DNA of 64,000 nucleotides from the NCBI RefSeq assembly GCF_000413055.1, contig NZ_KE332518.1, positions 1,923,583-1,987,582 of the forward strand. Reading direction: 5' to 3'. The DNA is from Treponema maltophilum ATCC 51939 (GTDB lineage: Bacteria; Spirochaetota; Spirochaetia; Treponematales; Treponemataceae). A program made the position numbers and the translations under genes. The notes under the pieces were generated by a model. It did no database searches. It saw only the letters and a program-made list of their open reading frames with translations, and was not told the DNA's origin. Positions 42,436-50,699 of this stretch are shown here, piece after piece (the first letter of the stretch is position 1; every line of letters starts with the position of its first letter).

Positions 42436-43782
42436 TTACCGGCTCGGATTGCGGGCGGTTTTGTACACTACCCCAGCGGCAAGTAAAAACGATAAAAAAT
42501 CACAGATCGGCTGCAGCAGGTAAATGCCGGTTTTTCCGTAGAGGGCGCTCAGAATATATAAAAGCGGAATGAAAAAGAATCCTTGTCGTGAAACGGATAT
42601 GAAAAGCGCCGAAAAATAATTGCCGATATTCTGCATGAGCATACTGCTTGCGGCAAAAAAGGCTAAAAACGGCAGGGAGAAACATTGCATCCGCAGTATC
42701 GTAACTCCGGCGGAAACCACCTCATCATCGGCGGACATAAGCCCGATACAGTGTTCGGCAAAAAAAAATAAAATTATCGATGACGCTGTTAAAAAAATTG
42801 TGCCGACTGCAACGGTAATTATAAAAGCTTTTTTTACTCTTTCATATTGTTCGGCACCGTAATTCATCGCGCACATAGGCTGAAAGCCCTGAGCCCAGCC
42901 GATCATAATCATATACGCCAAAGCGGCAACCCGTGAACTTATCGTTAAAGCCGCTATCATGCTTTCGCCGTAGCGTGCCGCCGTAACATTGAGTAAAACC
43001 AATGCAACAGAAGTAATCGCCTGCCGTGAAAAATTAGGAAGCCCTCCCGCAATAATGTGATAGATGCGATTTTTATTGCAGTGAGCTTTTTTTATACTGA
43101 AAGGAATATTCCCGTGCCTTTTCGCAAGTACGGTCAGAACGACGCAGCCGACAATCTGGCCGATGAGCGTTGCGTATCCCGCGCCGATAAATCCCATGTT
43201 AAGCGGAAACATCAACAGCGGATCGAGCACCATATTGCAGAGCATGCCGGAAAGTAAGCCTATCATTCCGTCGCGTACGTTTCCGCACAAGCGCAGCTGA
43301 TTGTAAACCGTCAATGCGTATAAGCTGAACGGAATGCTGATGATAATGATCCGTAAATACTGCACGGTAAATGTGAGTACATCTTCGGATGCACTTCCGC
43401 CTATGAGTTTTGAAAGCGGTAGAATAAAAATACTTGCTCCGATTGCAATCACAACGCCGGTTATAATTGCAATGACAATGCCTATCGACGAAAGGATTTC
43501 CGCTTCCGCATAGTCTTTTTCTCCGATTTTTTTCGACATTGCATTGCCGCTGCCGTAGCCGAACCAAAAACCGATTGCCTGAATAATGCTCACAAAGCTG
43601 AACACAATACCGATTGCCGCAATCATCGATCTGTTATGCAAGCGTCCGACAAAAAAGGTATCGGTTAAATTATATATAACGCTGATCAACATACCGATTA
43701 TTGTCGGAATTGATGTTTTAACCAACAGCGGGAAAATCGGTTTTGTTAAAATATTCAAGCGTCTCAGCTCTTTTGAATCCAT
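42436..43782 (-). CDS. MATE family efflux protein
   Basis: A 448-residue polytopic protein with twelve hydrophobic segments. The N-terminal IPTIIGMLISVIYNLTDTFFVG is the MATE hallmark, and the second repeat begins near GGLPNFSRQAITSVALVL. It shares only family-level similarity with the MATE protein at 5274-6650. GGAG precedes the ATG. It is the last gene of the TetR / phosphotransferase-like / MATE run on the minus strand, so it is probably an antibiotic or toxin pump under that TetR. Confidence 0.92.
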   Translation of the reverse strand: MDSKELRRLNILTKPIFPLLVKTSIPTIIGMLISVIYNLTDTFFVGRLHNRSMIAAIGIVFSFVSIIQAIGFWFGYGSGNAMSKKIGEKDYAEAEILSSIGIVIAIITGVVIAIGASIFILPLSKLIGGSASEDVLTFTVQYLRIIIISIPFSLYALTVYNQLRLCGNVRDGMIGLLSGMLCNMVLDPLLMFPLNMGFIGAGYATLIGQIVGCVVLTVLAKRHGNIPFSIKKAHCNKNRIYHIIAGGLPNFSRQAITSVALVLLNVTAARYGESMIAALTISSRVAALAYMIMIGWAQGFQPMCAMNYGAEQYERVKKAFIITVAVGTIFLTASSIILFFFAEHCIGLMSADDEVVSAGVTILRMQCFSLPFLAFFAASSMLMQNIGNYFSALFISVSRQGFFFIPLLYILSALYGKTGIYLLQPICDFLSFLLAAGVVYKTARNPSR

Positions 43783-43812
43783 CGCGGCGGCTCCGTAATT
43801 CTGCGGAAAATA

Positions 43813-46305
43813 CTACACAGCGGCGCCCATGTTTACATCGCTCCGCACCTCTCCGGCATTTCCGTCGACCGTAATCATGTCGCCGTCCTTAAATCGTGTG
43901 GTGGCAAAACCGACACCCAGTACCGCCGGTATGTTAAATTCCCGTGCAACGATTGCCGCATGGCTGAGAGCGGAACCGGTATCCGCAACGACAGCGCTTG
44001 CAAGTTTAAAAAGCGGCGTCCATTCGGGATCGGTAAGATGGCATACGAGCACATCGCCTTTTTGCATCTTATAAAATTCTTCAGGCTTGCGGATAATACG
44101 GACCTTTCCTACAACAGTCCCCGGACTGCCGCTTACCCCTTTCAGCACGGCACCTGTCGAATCAAACACCAGTAATTTTGATGCTTCCCACACCTTTTCC
44201 GCAAGCGGGAATTTCTCATTCCGTCTTGCGATCTTTTCTTTATAGACATCGGTTAGCCGGCCTGCTTTCAGCACTTCCGTTAATTCACGGTGAAAAAGAT
44301 TGGCAATCCCGTGTTTATAATCTTCACTGTTTAACAACAGCATATTTATCCGCTTTACACACTGTCTGACATAATAAAAGAGCGTTTCCCACAGATACTG
44401 TGATTCTTCGCGGACAACATGAAAGTATCGAAAGTTCCGTACATCGTGTTCTATACGCGGGTATTCGGCTCCATAGATGTTCCGCAGTTTCTGCATTAAA
44501 GTCGTATAATTTCTATTATTATGGGAATCCTGATCGGATGCGTCAGGGGTGCTTAAAAGCGGACGTACAATATTGACAAGCCTGTCGGGATCTTCGATAA
44601 ACGTTTTTGCTTCGATGCAATAGCAGTTGTAGTCCGACTTAAAACCGTTGCAATTTATAAAGTCATCTGCAAGCCGTTTAAATTCGGGGAAGCCTGCACA
44701 CAGGGTTTTGAATTTTTCTCCGGACAGTACGGCTTCCGTTAGAGCGGCATTTTTCTTTATCTCATCGGCTATGCGGGAAATATCGTTTGTAACAACGGCG
44801 GTTCTATTGTTGAGCTGCCAATAGAAATCAAATGCGGAACAATTTTTATCTACATGTTTGATTATTTTGGTGAATTTTTTGCTCATCAAAGAAGACGGAA
44901 ATAACGCGTATTTAAATCTGTCATACGCAAGCTGTTGAAGCAGTTCATAACTCCGTTCCATAAACGTACCGCACTCCGCTAAACTCATATTTTCAAAATG
45001 CAACGTTTTGATGCCTTCCATCTCTTGTTCATAATGAGTCATAAATTCTTTGCACACTTTGGAACAATAGTCGAAGTTTTTAAGCATGCGTATTATTTTA
45101 AAGATATGGACGATATTCGGCGTCAAACCCTTTTTATTGTTCGGAAGTGTCTGGATACCGTCGTCATCAATTACCGGATTTGAATTAAAAACGAGACCTC
45201 CTTCCGCAAATATCCGTGCTTTTTGATTATTAATTGCCGACATATAGTCAAAATCGAGCGCCCGATACGCAAAGGGCATTTTTTCAAGTTGAAACGCTAT
45301 AAATTCTTTTGTACTTTTCGGTAAGGGCTTCTTTTGAATATATTTTTGAATGAGTTTTTCATCATCATTGTTCTTTAAGGCCGTTATTGCGCGTGCCTGC
45401 AAAATATATATTTTATTGTTTTGTATTGCCCATTCAATATCCATCGGCATACCGTAGTGCTTTTCTATGTTTAACGCCGCGCTCACAAGACCCGCAATCT
45501 CGGTATCATTCAATGCCCGCGCTATTCTTTTTGCTTCGCTTACCGGTTCTTCCTTTGTATTTTTATCGTCATAGACGATTTGTGTTTCTTTGCTCCCGAT
45601 GTTTACTTCGATTATATCGCCCGCCTTATTCACGATATAACTATCCGCCGTTACGCGTCCCGAAACGATACTTTCACCCAATCCGTAACTTGCGTTGATC
45701 TGCATTTCATCTTTGTTTTGCGTTACCGGATTAAGCGTAAACAAAACACCGGCTTTTTCACTTTCTACCATTTCCTGAATGATAACGGCAATCGCAACAG
45801 TGCTTTGATTATATCCCTGATTAAAACGATAGCTTACCGCCCTGTCTCCCCACAGCGAAGCGTAGCACTGACGTATGTAAATCAATACATCCTCTATGCC
45901 TTGCACATTCAAATAAGTTTCCTGCTGTCCTGCAAAACTCGCATCGGGTAAATCTTCCGCCGTTGCCGATGAGCGCACCGCAACTCTTGCCGATTCTCCG
46001 AGCTCAGCGTATTTCTCTCTTATCTCTTTTTCCGATTGAGCGGGAAAATGTCCTGCTATAATTTTTTTCCGAAATTCTCCCGCTGCGGACAGCAATGCCC
46101 GTTCATCCGCTTGCGCTTCTGCGAGAGCGCGCGAAATAAATTCGTCAATTTTATTTTCTTTCAAAAATTCCCGATACGCCTCTGCCGTAATGACAAAGCC
46201 TTTCGGCACATTTATTCCCGCAGCGGTCATTTCGCCGAGGTTGGCACCTTTACCGCCGGCCCTTAATATGTCATCCTTATGTATCTGCGCAAAATCAAGT
46301 ATCAT
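43813..46305 (-). CDS. Rifampin phosphotransferase-like dikinase
   Basis: An 830-residue protein with the three-part plan of rifampin phosphotransferases. Residues 1-310 are an ATP-grasp domain (AGGKGANLGEMTAAGINVPKG; VRSSATAEDLPDASFAGQQE; MDIEWAIQNNKIYILQARA). Residues about 320-730 are a helical substrate-binding domain. The C-terminal swivel domain carries the catalytic His in SALSHAAIVAREFNIPAVLG, near residue 780. The PEP/pyruvate barrel of true PEP synthase is absent, which together with length favours the Rph type over metabolic enzymes. The middle domain could accept a different drug. GGAGG precedes the ATG. Neighbours are a TetR regulator and a MATE pump. Confidence 0.82.
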   Translation of the reverse strand: MILDFAQIHKDDILRAGGKGANLGEMTAAGINVPKGFVITAEAYREFLKENKIDEFISRALAEAQADERALLSAAGEFRKKIIAGHFPAQSEKEIREKYAELGESARVAVRSSATAEDLPDASFAGQQETYLNVQGIEDVLIYIRQCYASLWGDRAVSYRFNQGYNQSTVAIAVIIQEMVESEKAGVLFTLNPVTQNKDEMQINASYGLGESIVSGRVTADSYIVNKAGDIIEVNIGSKETQIVYDDKNTKEEPVSEAKRIARALNDTEIAGLVSAALNIEKHYGMPMDIEWAIQNNKIYILQARAITALKNNDDEKLIQKYIQKKPLPKSTKEFIAFQLEKMPFAYRALDFDYMSAINNQKARIFAEGGLVFNSNPVIDDDGIQTLPNNKKGLTPNIVHIFKIIRMLKNFDYCSKVCKEFMTHYEQEMEGIKTLHFENMSLAECGTFMERSYELLQQLAYDRFKYALFPSSLMSKKFTKIIKHVDKNCSAFDFYWQLNNRTAVVTNDISRIADEIKKNAALTEAVLSGEKFKTLCAGFPEFKRLADDFINCNGFKSDYNCYCIEAKTFIEDPDRLVNIVRPLLSTPDASDQDSHNNRNYTTLMQKLRNIYGAEYPRIEHDVRNFRYFHVVREESQYLWETLFYYVRQCVKRINMLLLNSEDYKHGIANLFHRELTEVLKAGRLTDVYKEKIARRNEKFPLAEKVWEASKLLVFDSTGAVLKGVSGSPGTVVGKVRIIRKPEEFYKMQKGDVLVCHLTDPEWTPLFKLASAVVADTGSALSHAAIVAREFNIPAVLGVGFATTRFKDGDMITVDGNAGEVRSDVNMGAAV

Positions 46306-46344
46306 TTTTATTCCTCCATAATTAAACTTTTCAAAACTATGCCG

Positions 46345-46941
46345 TTATCTTTCTATATACTTATTTACTATTCCGGATATAAATGTCCGTAGCACTTCTT
46401 TAAAATACGCCGTATCAAACTGATAGTAATGAGAACATAATAAAAAACTTCCGGTAAACGCATTCAATAAGCCTTTTTTATTCGCCCGCTTAATTACGCC
46501 GTTTTGTTCCCAATATTGTATAAGCCTTGTTAAAAAATCATCATACAGACTTTCAATCCCATGAACTTCATTCCGGTCTTTTGCTTCGAATACCTTAAAC
46601 GCATCCCTATAGATCGGCTGGTTTTGAATTTTTATCATAAGATCGACTAAGAATTCGTATATGCTGTCCGCAAGAAATTCCGCCGGATTTGCAAGCGAAG
46701 CTGAAAATCTCTTTTCAACCGTGCGTAATTTTTGAACCGAGCGATACGCAAAGAGTTCCATAACCAATGCATCTTTATTCCGCCAAAAATTATAAAAACT
46801 TCCCTGCGCAATACCGGCACGTTTTGTCAGCTCCGCTATACTCAAAGCCTTTGTTCCTTTATCGTGAAATAAATCGAGTGCAGTTTCCAGAATCTTCTTT
46901 TTTATTTGAATCCGTTCTTGTTCGGTAAACGCTTTTGCCAC
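46345..46941 (-). CDS. TetR/AcrR family regulator of the phosphotransferase/MATE operon
   Basis: A 198-residue regulator. The N-terminal DNA-binding domain reads ILETALDLFHDKGTKALSIAELTKRAG, AQGSFYNFWRNKDALV. The start is GTG (46941) with GAGGAG eight bases upstream. It is the first gene of a minus-strand operon with the Rph-like protein and MATE pump. Two identical-spacing palindromes (ATGAATA-N10-TATTCAT) flank its promoter, indicating autorepression. The inducer is probably the drug handled by the operon. Confidence 0.9.
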   Translation of the reverse strand: MAKAFTEQERIQIKKKILETALDLFHDKGTKALSIAELTKRAGIAQGSFYNFWRNKDALVMELFAYRSVQKLRTVEKRFSASLANPAEFLADSIYEFLVDLMIKIQNQPIYRDAFKVFEAKDRNEVHGIESLYDDFLTRLIQYWEQNGVIKRANKKGLLNAFTGSFLLCSHYYQFDTAYFKEVLRTFISGIVNKYIER

Positions 46942-46977
46942 CGTCCGCTCCTCAGCATATCTTTATTTTACACAGCT

Positions 46978-47057
46978 ATGAATATTCTATCTTTTATTCA
47001 TTGCCAGTATAGCAAAAGAGCGCCCGTATGTCAATGAATATTTTAATAGTTATTCAT
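46978..47057 (-). promoter_or_regulatory. Promoter with two 24-bp operators for the TetR operon
   Basis: Minus strand TTGACA (47029-47034), a 17-base spacer and TATACT (47006-47011). Operators ATGAATA-N10-TATTCAT lie at 46978-47001 (just downstream of the -10) and 47034-47057 (at the -35), 56 bases centre to centre. Both arms are perfect in both copies. Confidence 0.82.
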
Positions 47058-47223
47058 AGAGATGTCATTTTAGCAGCTTGTTTAGAGGCAGCCATTAAAC
47101 TTCAGCCAGGAAGTTACAATTGCGGAATATACACAATTGGTTTCTGCGTAATTTTATAAGCCCCCCATACATAGCATTATTCGGTTGTTTATTGTATAAT
47201 CAGACTACAGGAAGGAGCCTATT
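47058..47223. other. Gap upstream of a small gene
   Basis: No gene is seen. TATAAT at 47195-47200 is a plausible -10 for the small plus-strand gene at 47224; no good -35 is evident. Confidence 0.4.
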
Positions 47224-47325
47224 ATGAGCCGTAAAAGTTTTTGTGAGAAAGATGGTATCGTAATTACCTATACCGATAATGATGTATGTTTTGAAGATTC
47301 TCAAACAGCCGAAGCTATTTTGTGA
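47224..47325 (+). CDS. Small 33-residue frame with strong ribosome binding site
   Basis: ATG at 47224 follows AGGAAGGAG at good spacing, and TATAAT at 47195-47200 could be its promoter -10. The product starts MSRKSFCEKDGIVITYTDND and ends at TGA 47325. It reads like the beginning of a longer protein cut short, so it may be a remnant in the accessory island. I do not recognise a family. Confidence 0.45.
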   Translation: MSRKSFCEKDGIVITYTDNDVCFEDSQTAEAIL

Positions 47326-47423
47326 TAACTGAATTCCGCAATCTTGACGCACTGGAGAGCGCCTGATGCCCATAGCGTAGAAGTGCAATTTTATAATTGA
47401 TTATATTAGGAACCCTAAATTGA

Positions 47424-47712
47424 CCGGCAGCCTATCTCGCCGTCCGTGTAGCTTCTGATTTAACAAAAGAATTTACCGGCGGATTAAACGCAAGTTGGGG
47501 ACTCGGCTCCGACTTAAAGGACGATCCCAATAACGTAAAAGCCGGCGCCCGCTTCGATATCAATCCGTATATTTTATGGACGATAAACAAGGCCCACATG
47601 CTGTCGCTCGGCGCCCAGCTGACCATAGCATGTCGGTCAGGTGGCGACAAAATCTTAAACCCGCTCATAATTTATAAGACTTTAATCATTTAATAAGATG
47701 TAAGATTGTATA
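47424..47712 (+). pseudogene. Partial mosaic copy of the outer-membrane barrel protein gene 3' end
   Basis: 47424-47467 encodes a diverged paralogue (PAAYLAVRVASDLTKEF). From TTACCGGCGG on, the sequence is nearly identical to 39311-39460, up to GCGCCCAGCTGAC. It then jumps, at a shared GCTGACC, to sequence matching 39633-39712 past the original stop, losing the last strands of the barrel. No start codon or signal peptide is present. It forms the right-hand boundary of the accessory island that begins after the intact gene. Confidence 0.8.
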
Positions 47713-48090
47713 GCTTATTACTGAGCAGATGTAATAGGCTGGGATATTTAATATTCCGATAATTAAAATACTAAGAGGATCCTCTTCCGCTCTGAAAATA
47801 AATATCCAAAATGTTTCGAGAGAATCGGACAACAAATATGATATTTCCGATGCCTTACACATTAAAAAAAATAAACCGCAAGAGCAGACAAAAACAATAC
47901 TGTTAAAAAGTAAAAAGAGACAGAATCTGAAATGAAATACCTTTGTACTCAATAAGAATATCAAACCGCCTATAATAAGATAATACGGTATTATTATCTG
48001 TAAAAATATTCCTGCATGTATTGTCCCCAACAACATCATACTGAAATAGTGAATAATTAATAATGTAAAAAAATAAAAAATATTATTCAT
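47686..48090 (-). CDS. Hypothetical membrane protein
   Basis: A 134-residue protein of four hydrophobic segments (MNNIFYFFTLLIIHYFSMML.., GLIFLLSTKVF.., IVFVCSCGLFFLMC.., ILIIGILNIPAYYICSVISY). The family is unknown. The last eight or so codons and the stop lie in the sequence duplicated from downstream of the barrel-protein gene, so the original C-terminus may have been replaced at the recombination junction. The ATG at 48090 has GGAG very close. Strongly A+T-rich. Confidence 0.55.
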   Translation of the reverse strand: MNNIFYFFTLLIIHYFSMMLLGTIHAGIFLQIIIPYYLIIGGLIFLLSTKVFHFRFCLFLLFNSIVFVCSCGLFFLMCKASEISYLLSDSLETFWIFIFRAEEDPLSILIIGILNIPAYYICSVISYTILHLIK

Positions 48091-48389
48091 TTCTCCGGTA
48101 CGCCCGGCACCCCCCGCATTATCTCTTGTACGGAACAGCAAATCGTCTTAATATCTTTATAATTAAATAACTATCTTAATATTATACTGAATTGTCAATA
48201 GGTGAAAAGTTGTGTGTAAGCTCTTCCTAAACTCCGCCAGATCAAAACAGCAACATCTTTCTGCCGCGTGATGTATATAAACTGAACGGAATGCCGATAC
48301 AGGTAAATCGATGGCGGAACAAAGGTCATAAAACCGGTATAATGTTTAGCGAAATAAATCCATGCTGTTTTAGAAGGAGGATATTAAAA
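48091..48389. other. Gap before the YciI-like gene
   Basis: No gene or clear regulatory element is seen. TTGACA and TATAAT occur on the minus strand (48165-48200) but too close together to form a normal promoter. Confidence 0.4.
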
Positions 48390-48665
48390 ATGGCTTATGT
48401 GTACTTAATGGACAACAAAAAAGCATTAAACTTGGAAACAGTAAAAAAACATGTTCAATATTTGAAAAAATTGGATGATTTGGGAAAGCTTGTATTATGC
48501 GGACCGTTTACCGACTATGACGGCGGAATGGTAATATTGGAATGTAAAAACATTGAAGAAGCAAGAGCGATTGCGGAGTCCGACCCTTTTATAAAAGAAG
48601 GATATAAGACCTTTGAGCTGCGAACCTTAGGTATTGCAAATAAAGAAAATAATTACGGGCTGTAA
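48390..48665 (+). CDS. YciI-like protein (YCII domain)
   Basis: A 91-residue single-domain protein with a ferredoxin-like fold. It shows the YCII pattern: a first strand (MAYVYLMDN), KKHVQYLKKLDDLGKLVLCG, then GPFTDYDGGMVILECKNIEE and SDPFIKEGYKTFEL. The His in the first helix and the Asp in SDPF are the conserved active-site candidates. Function of the family is mostly unknown. GGAGG lies nine bases before the ATG at 48390. It converges on the EEP-family gene. Confidence 0.85.
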   Translation: MAYVYLMDNKKALNLETVKKHVQYLKKLDDLGKLVLCGPFTDYDGGMVILECKNIEEARAIAESDPFIKEGYKTFELRTLGIANKENNYGL

Positions 48666-48679
48666 AAACAGTTAACGGT

Positions 48680-49819
48680 TCACGGTTTTAAGTACACGGT
48701 TAATTCCACGGGGTTGTGGTCGGAGTATACAAAGGATTCGTCGAAGGTACATACCGACTGCAGCTCGACGTTCGGCGATAAAATAAAACCGTCGATGATG
48801 TAGTACTGCCAGTTTTTGCGCACAGTTTCGTCGTACAGGGCGCTTTCGTATACGCCGTTGTTCAGCCGGCACGAGGGCACCGCATCGTCGGCGGCAAAGC
48901 GCCAGCCTTCCGGCAGCATGGCAGCATCCAATATGCCTGCCTGCCAAAGACCTTCATGCTTAGGATACCGCGCCATATTCAAATCGGGGAAGGTTTGGTT
49001 AAAGTCTCCGCCTGCAATTACATAGTTTCCTTTTTCGTATTCGGCGGTTAAAAAATCCATGAGTGCCTTTGTTTGCGCGGCCTTCCCCTCGCCTTCATCG
49101 TAGGCTTCCAAATGCAAATTCACGGCGACAAGTTCTTTACCGGAAGCCAACGGAAACCGATTGACGAGCAGGCAGCGCTTAAGGTTTGCAAGACGTACCG
49201 GCCATTTAAACGGAACGGGAAGCGAGTAGCGTATCGAACTTTTCGGCACAAATTGCGTAAATGTCGCAAGACCGCCGACAACCCGCCCGAGCGGCGGAAA
49301 CGGAAAGGGTACAAACAGGCTTTTATAATTGCACGCGAAATTTCCCCCGAGTGCCGTCGCCTGCGAAAGAAAGCGGCTTTCATCGACATAAAACGAACGC
49401 GCCGAGCCGACATCCAGTTCCTGCAAAAACCACATATCGGCTTCGTGCGCTTTTATAAAATCGGCAATGCCGGTAAGGTTTTCTTCCACCGCCGCCCTGC
49501 TTTCCGGACGCACCATAGTGCCGCCGTCCATAAAGAAATCCTGCTTTGCGCCCAAAGCGCCGTAGCCGATATTCCAGCTGATAATACGCACGCTTTGTCC
49601 CGCGTCAAAAGCCGCGTCCGTAAAACCCGCTTTACCGGCAGCGCCTTCAATAACGACGGCGTTTTCCGTTTGAGCGGGGCGGTACTCGGTTATACTGAGC
49701 ACAAGAATCAAAACGGCAAATAAAAACGCGCCGGCACCGATTAACGAAGCGGCACATACCGCGGCGGTTTTAAACGGATTCATCTTGGAACGCACGGATT
49801 TATGTGAGGAATTTTTCAT
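48680..49819 (-). CDS. Membrane-anchored endonuclease/exonuclease/phosphatase-family protein
   Basis: A 379-residue protein with one N-terminal helix (residues about 18-42) followed by an EEP domain on the outer side. The catalytic elements are ISWNIGYG near residue 80, QELD near 130, NLHLEAYDEGEG near 230, GGDFNQTF near 270, and YSDHNPVE near the end. The fold covers nucleases, sphingomyelinases and inositol phosphatases; a secreted phosphodiesterase is likely. TATAAT ends six bases before the ATG at 49819 with no ribosome binding site, so it may be leaderless; an ATG at 49783 is possible. Confidence 0.88.
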   Translation of the reverse strand: MKNSSHKSVRSKMNPFKTAAVCAASLIGAGAFLFAVLILVLSITEYRPAQTENAVVIEGAAGKAGFTDAAFDAGQSVRIISWNIGYGALGAKQDFFMDGGTMVRPESRAAVEENLTGIADFIKAHEADMWFLQELDVGSARSFYVDESRFLSQATALGGNFACNYKSLFVPFPFPPLGRVVGGLATFTQFVPKSSIRYSLPVPFKWPVRLANLKRCLLVNRFPLASGKELVAVNLHLEAYDEGEGKAAQTKALMDFLTAEYEKGNYVIAGGDFNQTFPDLNMARYPKHEGLWQAGILDAAMLPEGWRFAADDAVPSCRLNNGVYESALYDETVRKNWQYYIIDGFILSPNVELQSVCTFDESFVYSDHNPVELTVYLKP

Positions 49820-49990
49820 ACTGTTATTATAACCGCAGTGCGAAAAAATGTACAGAAAAAATGTATACAAAACAGGATTTCAGTATGAACAAAATACAAT
49901 GATGACTACCGTAAGTCCTGCCGGCATACAGCGCAGTTGCGCTTTTCCGTCATTTTGCGCATGCGAAGTCAAATCGGATTCGGCCCCGAA

Positions 49991-50494
49991 TTACATACCG
50001 GCTCTGATACGATCAAAAAGCGACGCCCCCTTGTTTACGGAGCGAAGGATTCCCGAATCACCGATCGCCGAGCCCGCATTTTTGCCCACCGATTCCACGG
50101 GGTTTTTATATTTTATCGCCAAAGCGGTCCCGATATATTCAATTTCCCTCTTACTTCCGGTGATAAACATAAAAAGATGCCTCGTATTCTTATCAATCGT
50201 ATCGATGCGCACGTTAATAATATCATCGGCGCCCAATTTTACGGCTTCGCTGATCAGCATATCATATGTAATTTTTGAACCGCTCTTCTTTTTCAAAATT
50301 CTGAACGGCAATACCGTAAATGTTTCTTTTGACGTAACCCGAACAATACCGACCGGTTCAAAATCCTTCACTGCGGTTTCGGCATAGTCTGACCAACCGG
50401 TTCTGTTTGTCGCCAAATCGACCGTTGTACACGCACTCATCAAAAATACCGCACTCAATAAAAGTACCGATAAAATCAAAATATTTTTCTTCAT
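49991..50494 (-). CDS. Putative lipoprotein behind a poly-G promoter
   Basis: A 167-residue lipoprotein with lipobox MSAC (Cys22). The mature part has a beta-alpha body (VGIVRVTSKETFTVLPFRIL; MLISEAVKLGADDIINVRID) and a glycine-containing tail. It resembles small spirochaete lipoproteins of unknown role. GGAGG precedes the ATG at 50494. Its promoter has nine consecutive G residues between the -35 and -10, so expression may vary by slippage. Confidence 0.78.
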   Translation of the reverse strand: MKKNILILSVLLLSAVFLMSACTTVDLATNRTGWSDYAETAVKDFEPVGIVRVTSKETFTVLPFRILKKKSGSKITYDMLISEAVKLGADDIINVRIDTIDKNTRHLFMFITGSKREIEYIGTALAIKYKNPVESVGKNAGSAIGDSGILRSVNKGASLFDRIRAGM

Positions 50495-50536
50495 ACTTTC
50501 CTCCTGAATGAACACTACGGTAAATAAAACTTTCTT

Positions 50537-50565
50537 CTATAATACCCCCCCCCGAAAAAAGTCAA
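50537..50565 (-). promoter_or_regulatory. Promoter with a nine-G tract in the spacer
   Basis: On the minus strand TTGACT (50560-50565) is followed by TTTTTC and nine G (50545-50553), then TATTAT (15-base spacer) or TTATAG (17-base spacer). A change in G number would alter promoter spacing. Poly-G promoters switch tpr genes in T. pallidum in this way. Confidence 0.68.
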
Positions 50566-50638
50566 GTACTTTTCGTATTATGTCGTATCGGAATCATGCA
50601 TTTTTTTACAATATTACGAGATATTTTGCTTCAAGCAT

Positions 50639-50667
50639 TTGACAAGAACAGCTTCTTATGGTACCCT
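50639..50667 (+). promoter_or_regulatory. rny promoter
   Basis: TTGACA (50639-50644), a 17-base spacer and TACCCT. The ATG of rny is at 50700 after GGAGG. Confidence 0.55.
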
Positions 50668-50699
50668 AAACTGAATTATGCTAGTTTGGAGGCCGCATT

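Noticed and set aside
43813-46305. Phosphoenolpyruvate synthase as the function of the 830-residue dikinase
   Set aside because: The C-terminal PEP/pyruvate barrel is missing, the His domain is last, and the gene lies between TetR and MATE genes. The Rph-type plan fits better.
47042-47160. A further attC site in the gap right of the TetR gene
   Set aside because: No paired L''/L' boxes or GTTRRRY box could be found there.
48165-48200. Minus-strand promoter TTGACA with TATAAT before the hypothetical membrane protein
   Set aside because: The two hexamers are only six bases apart, which is not functional spacing.
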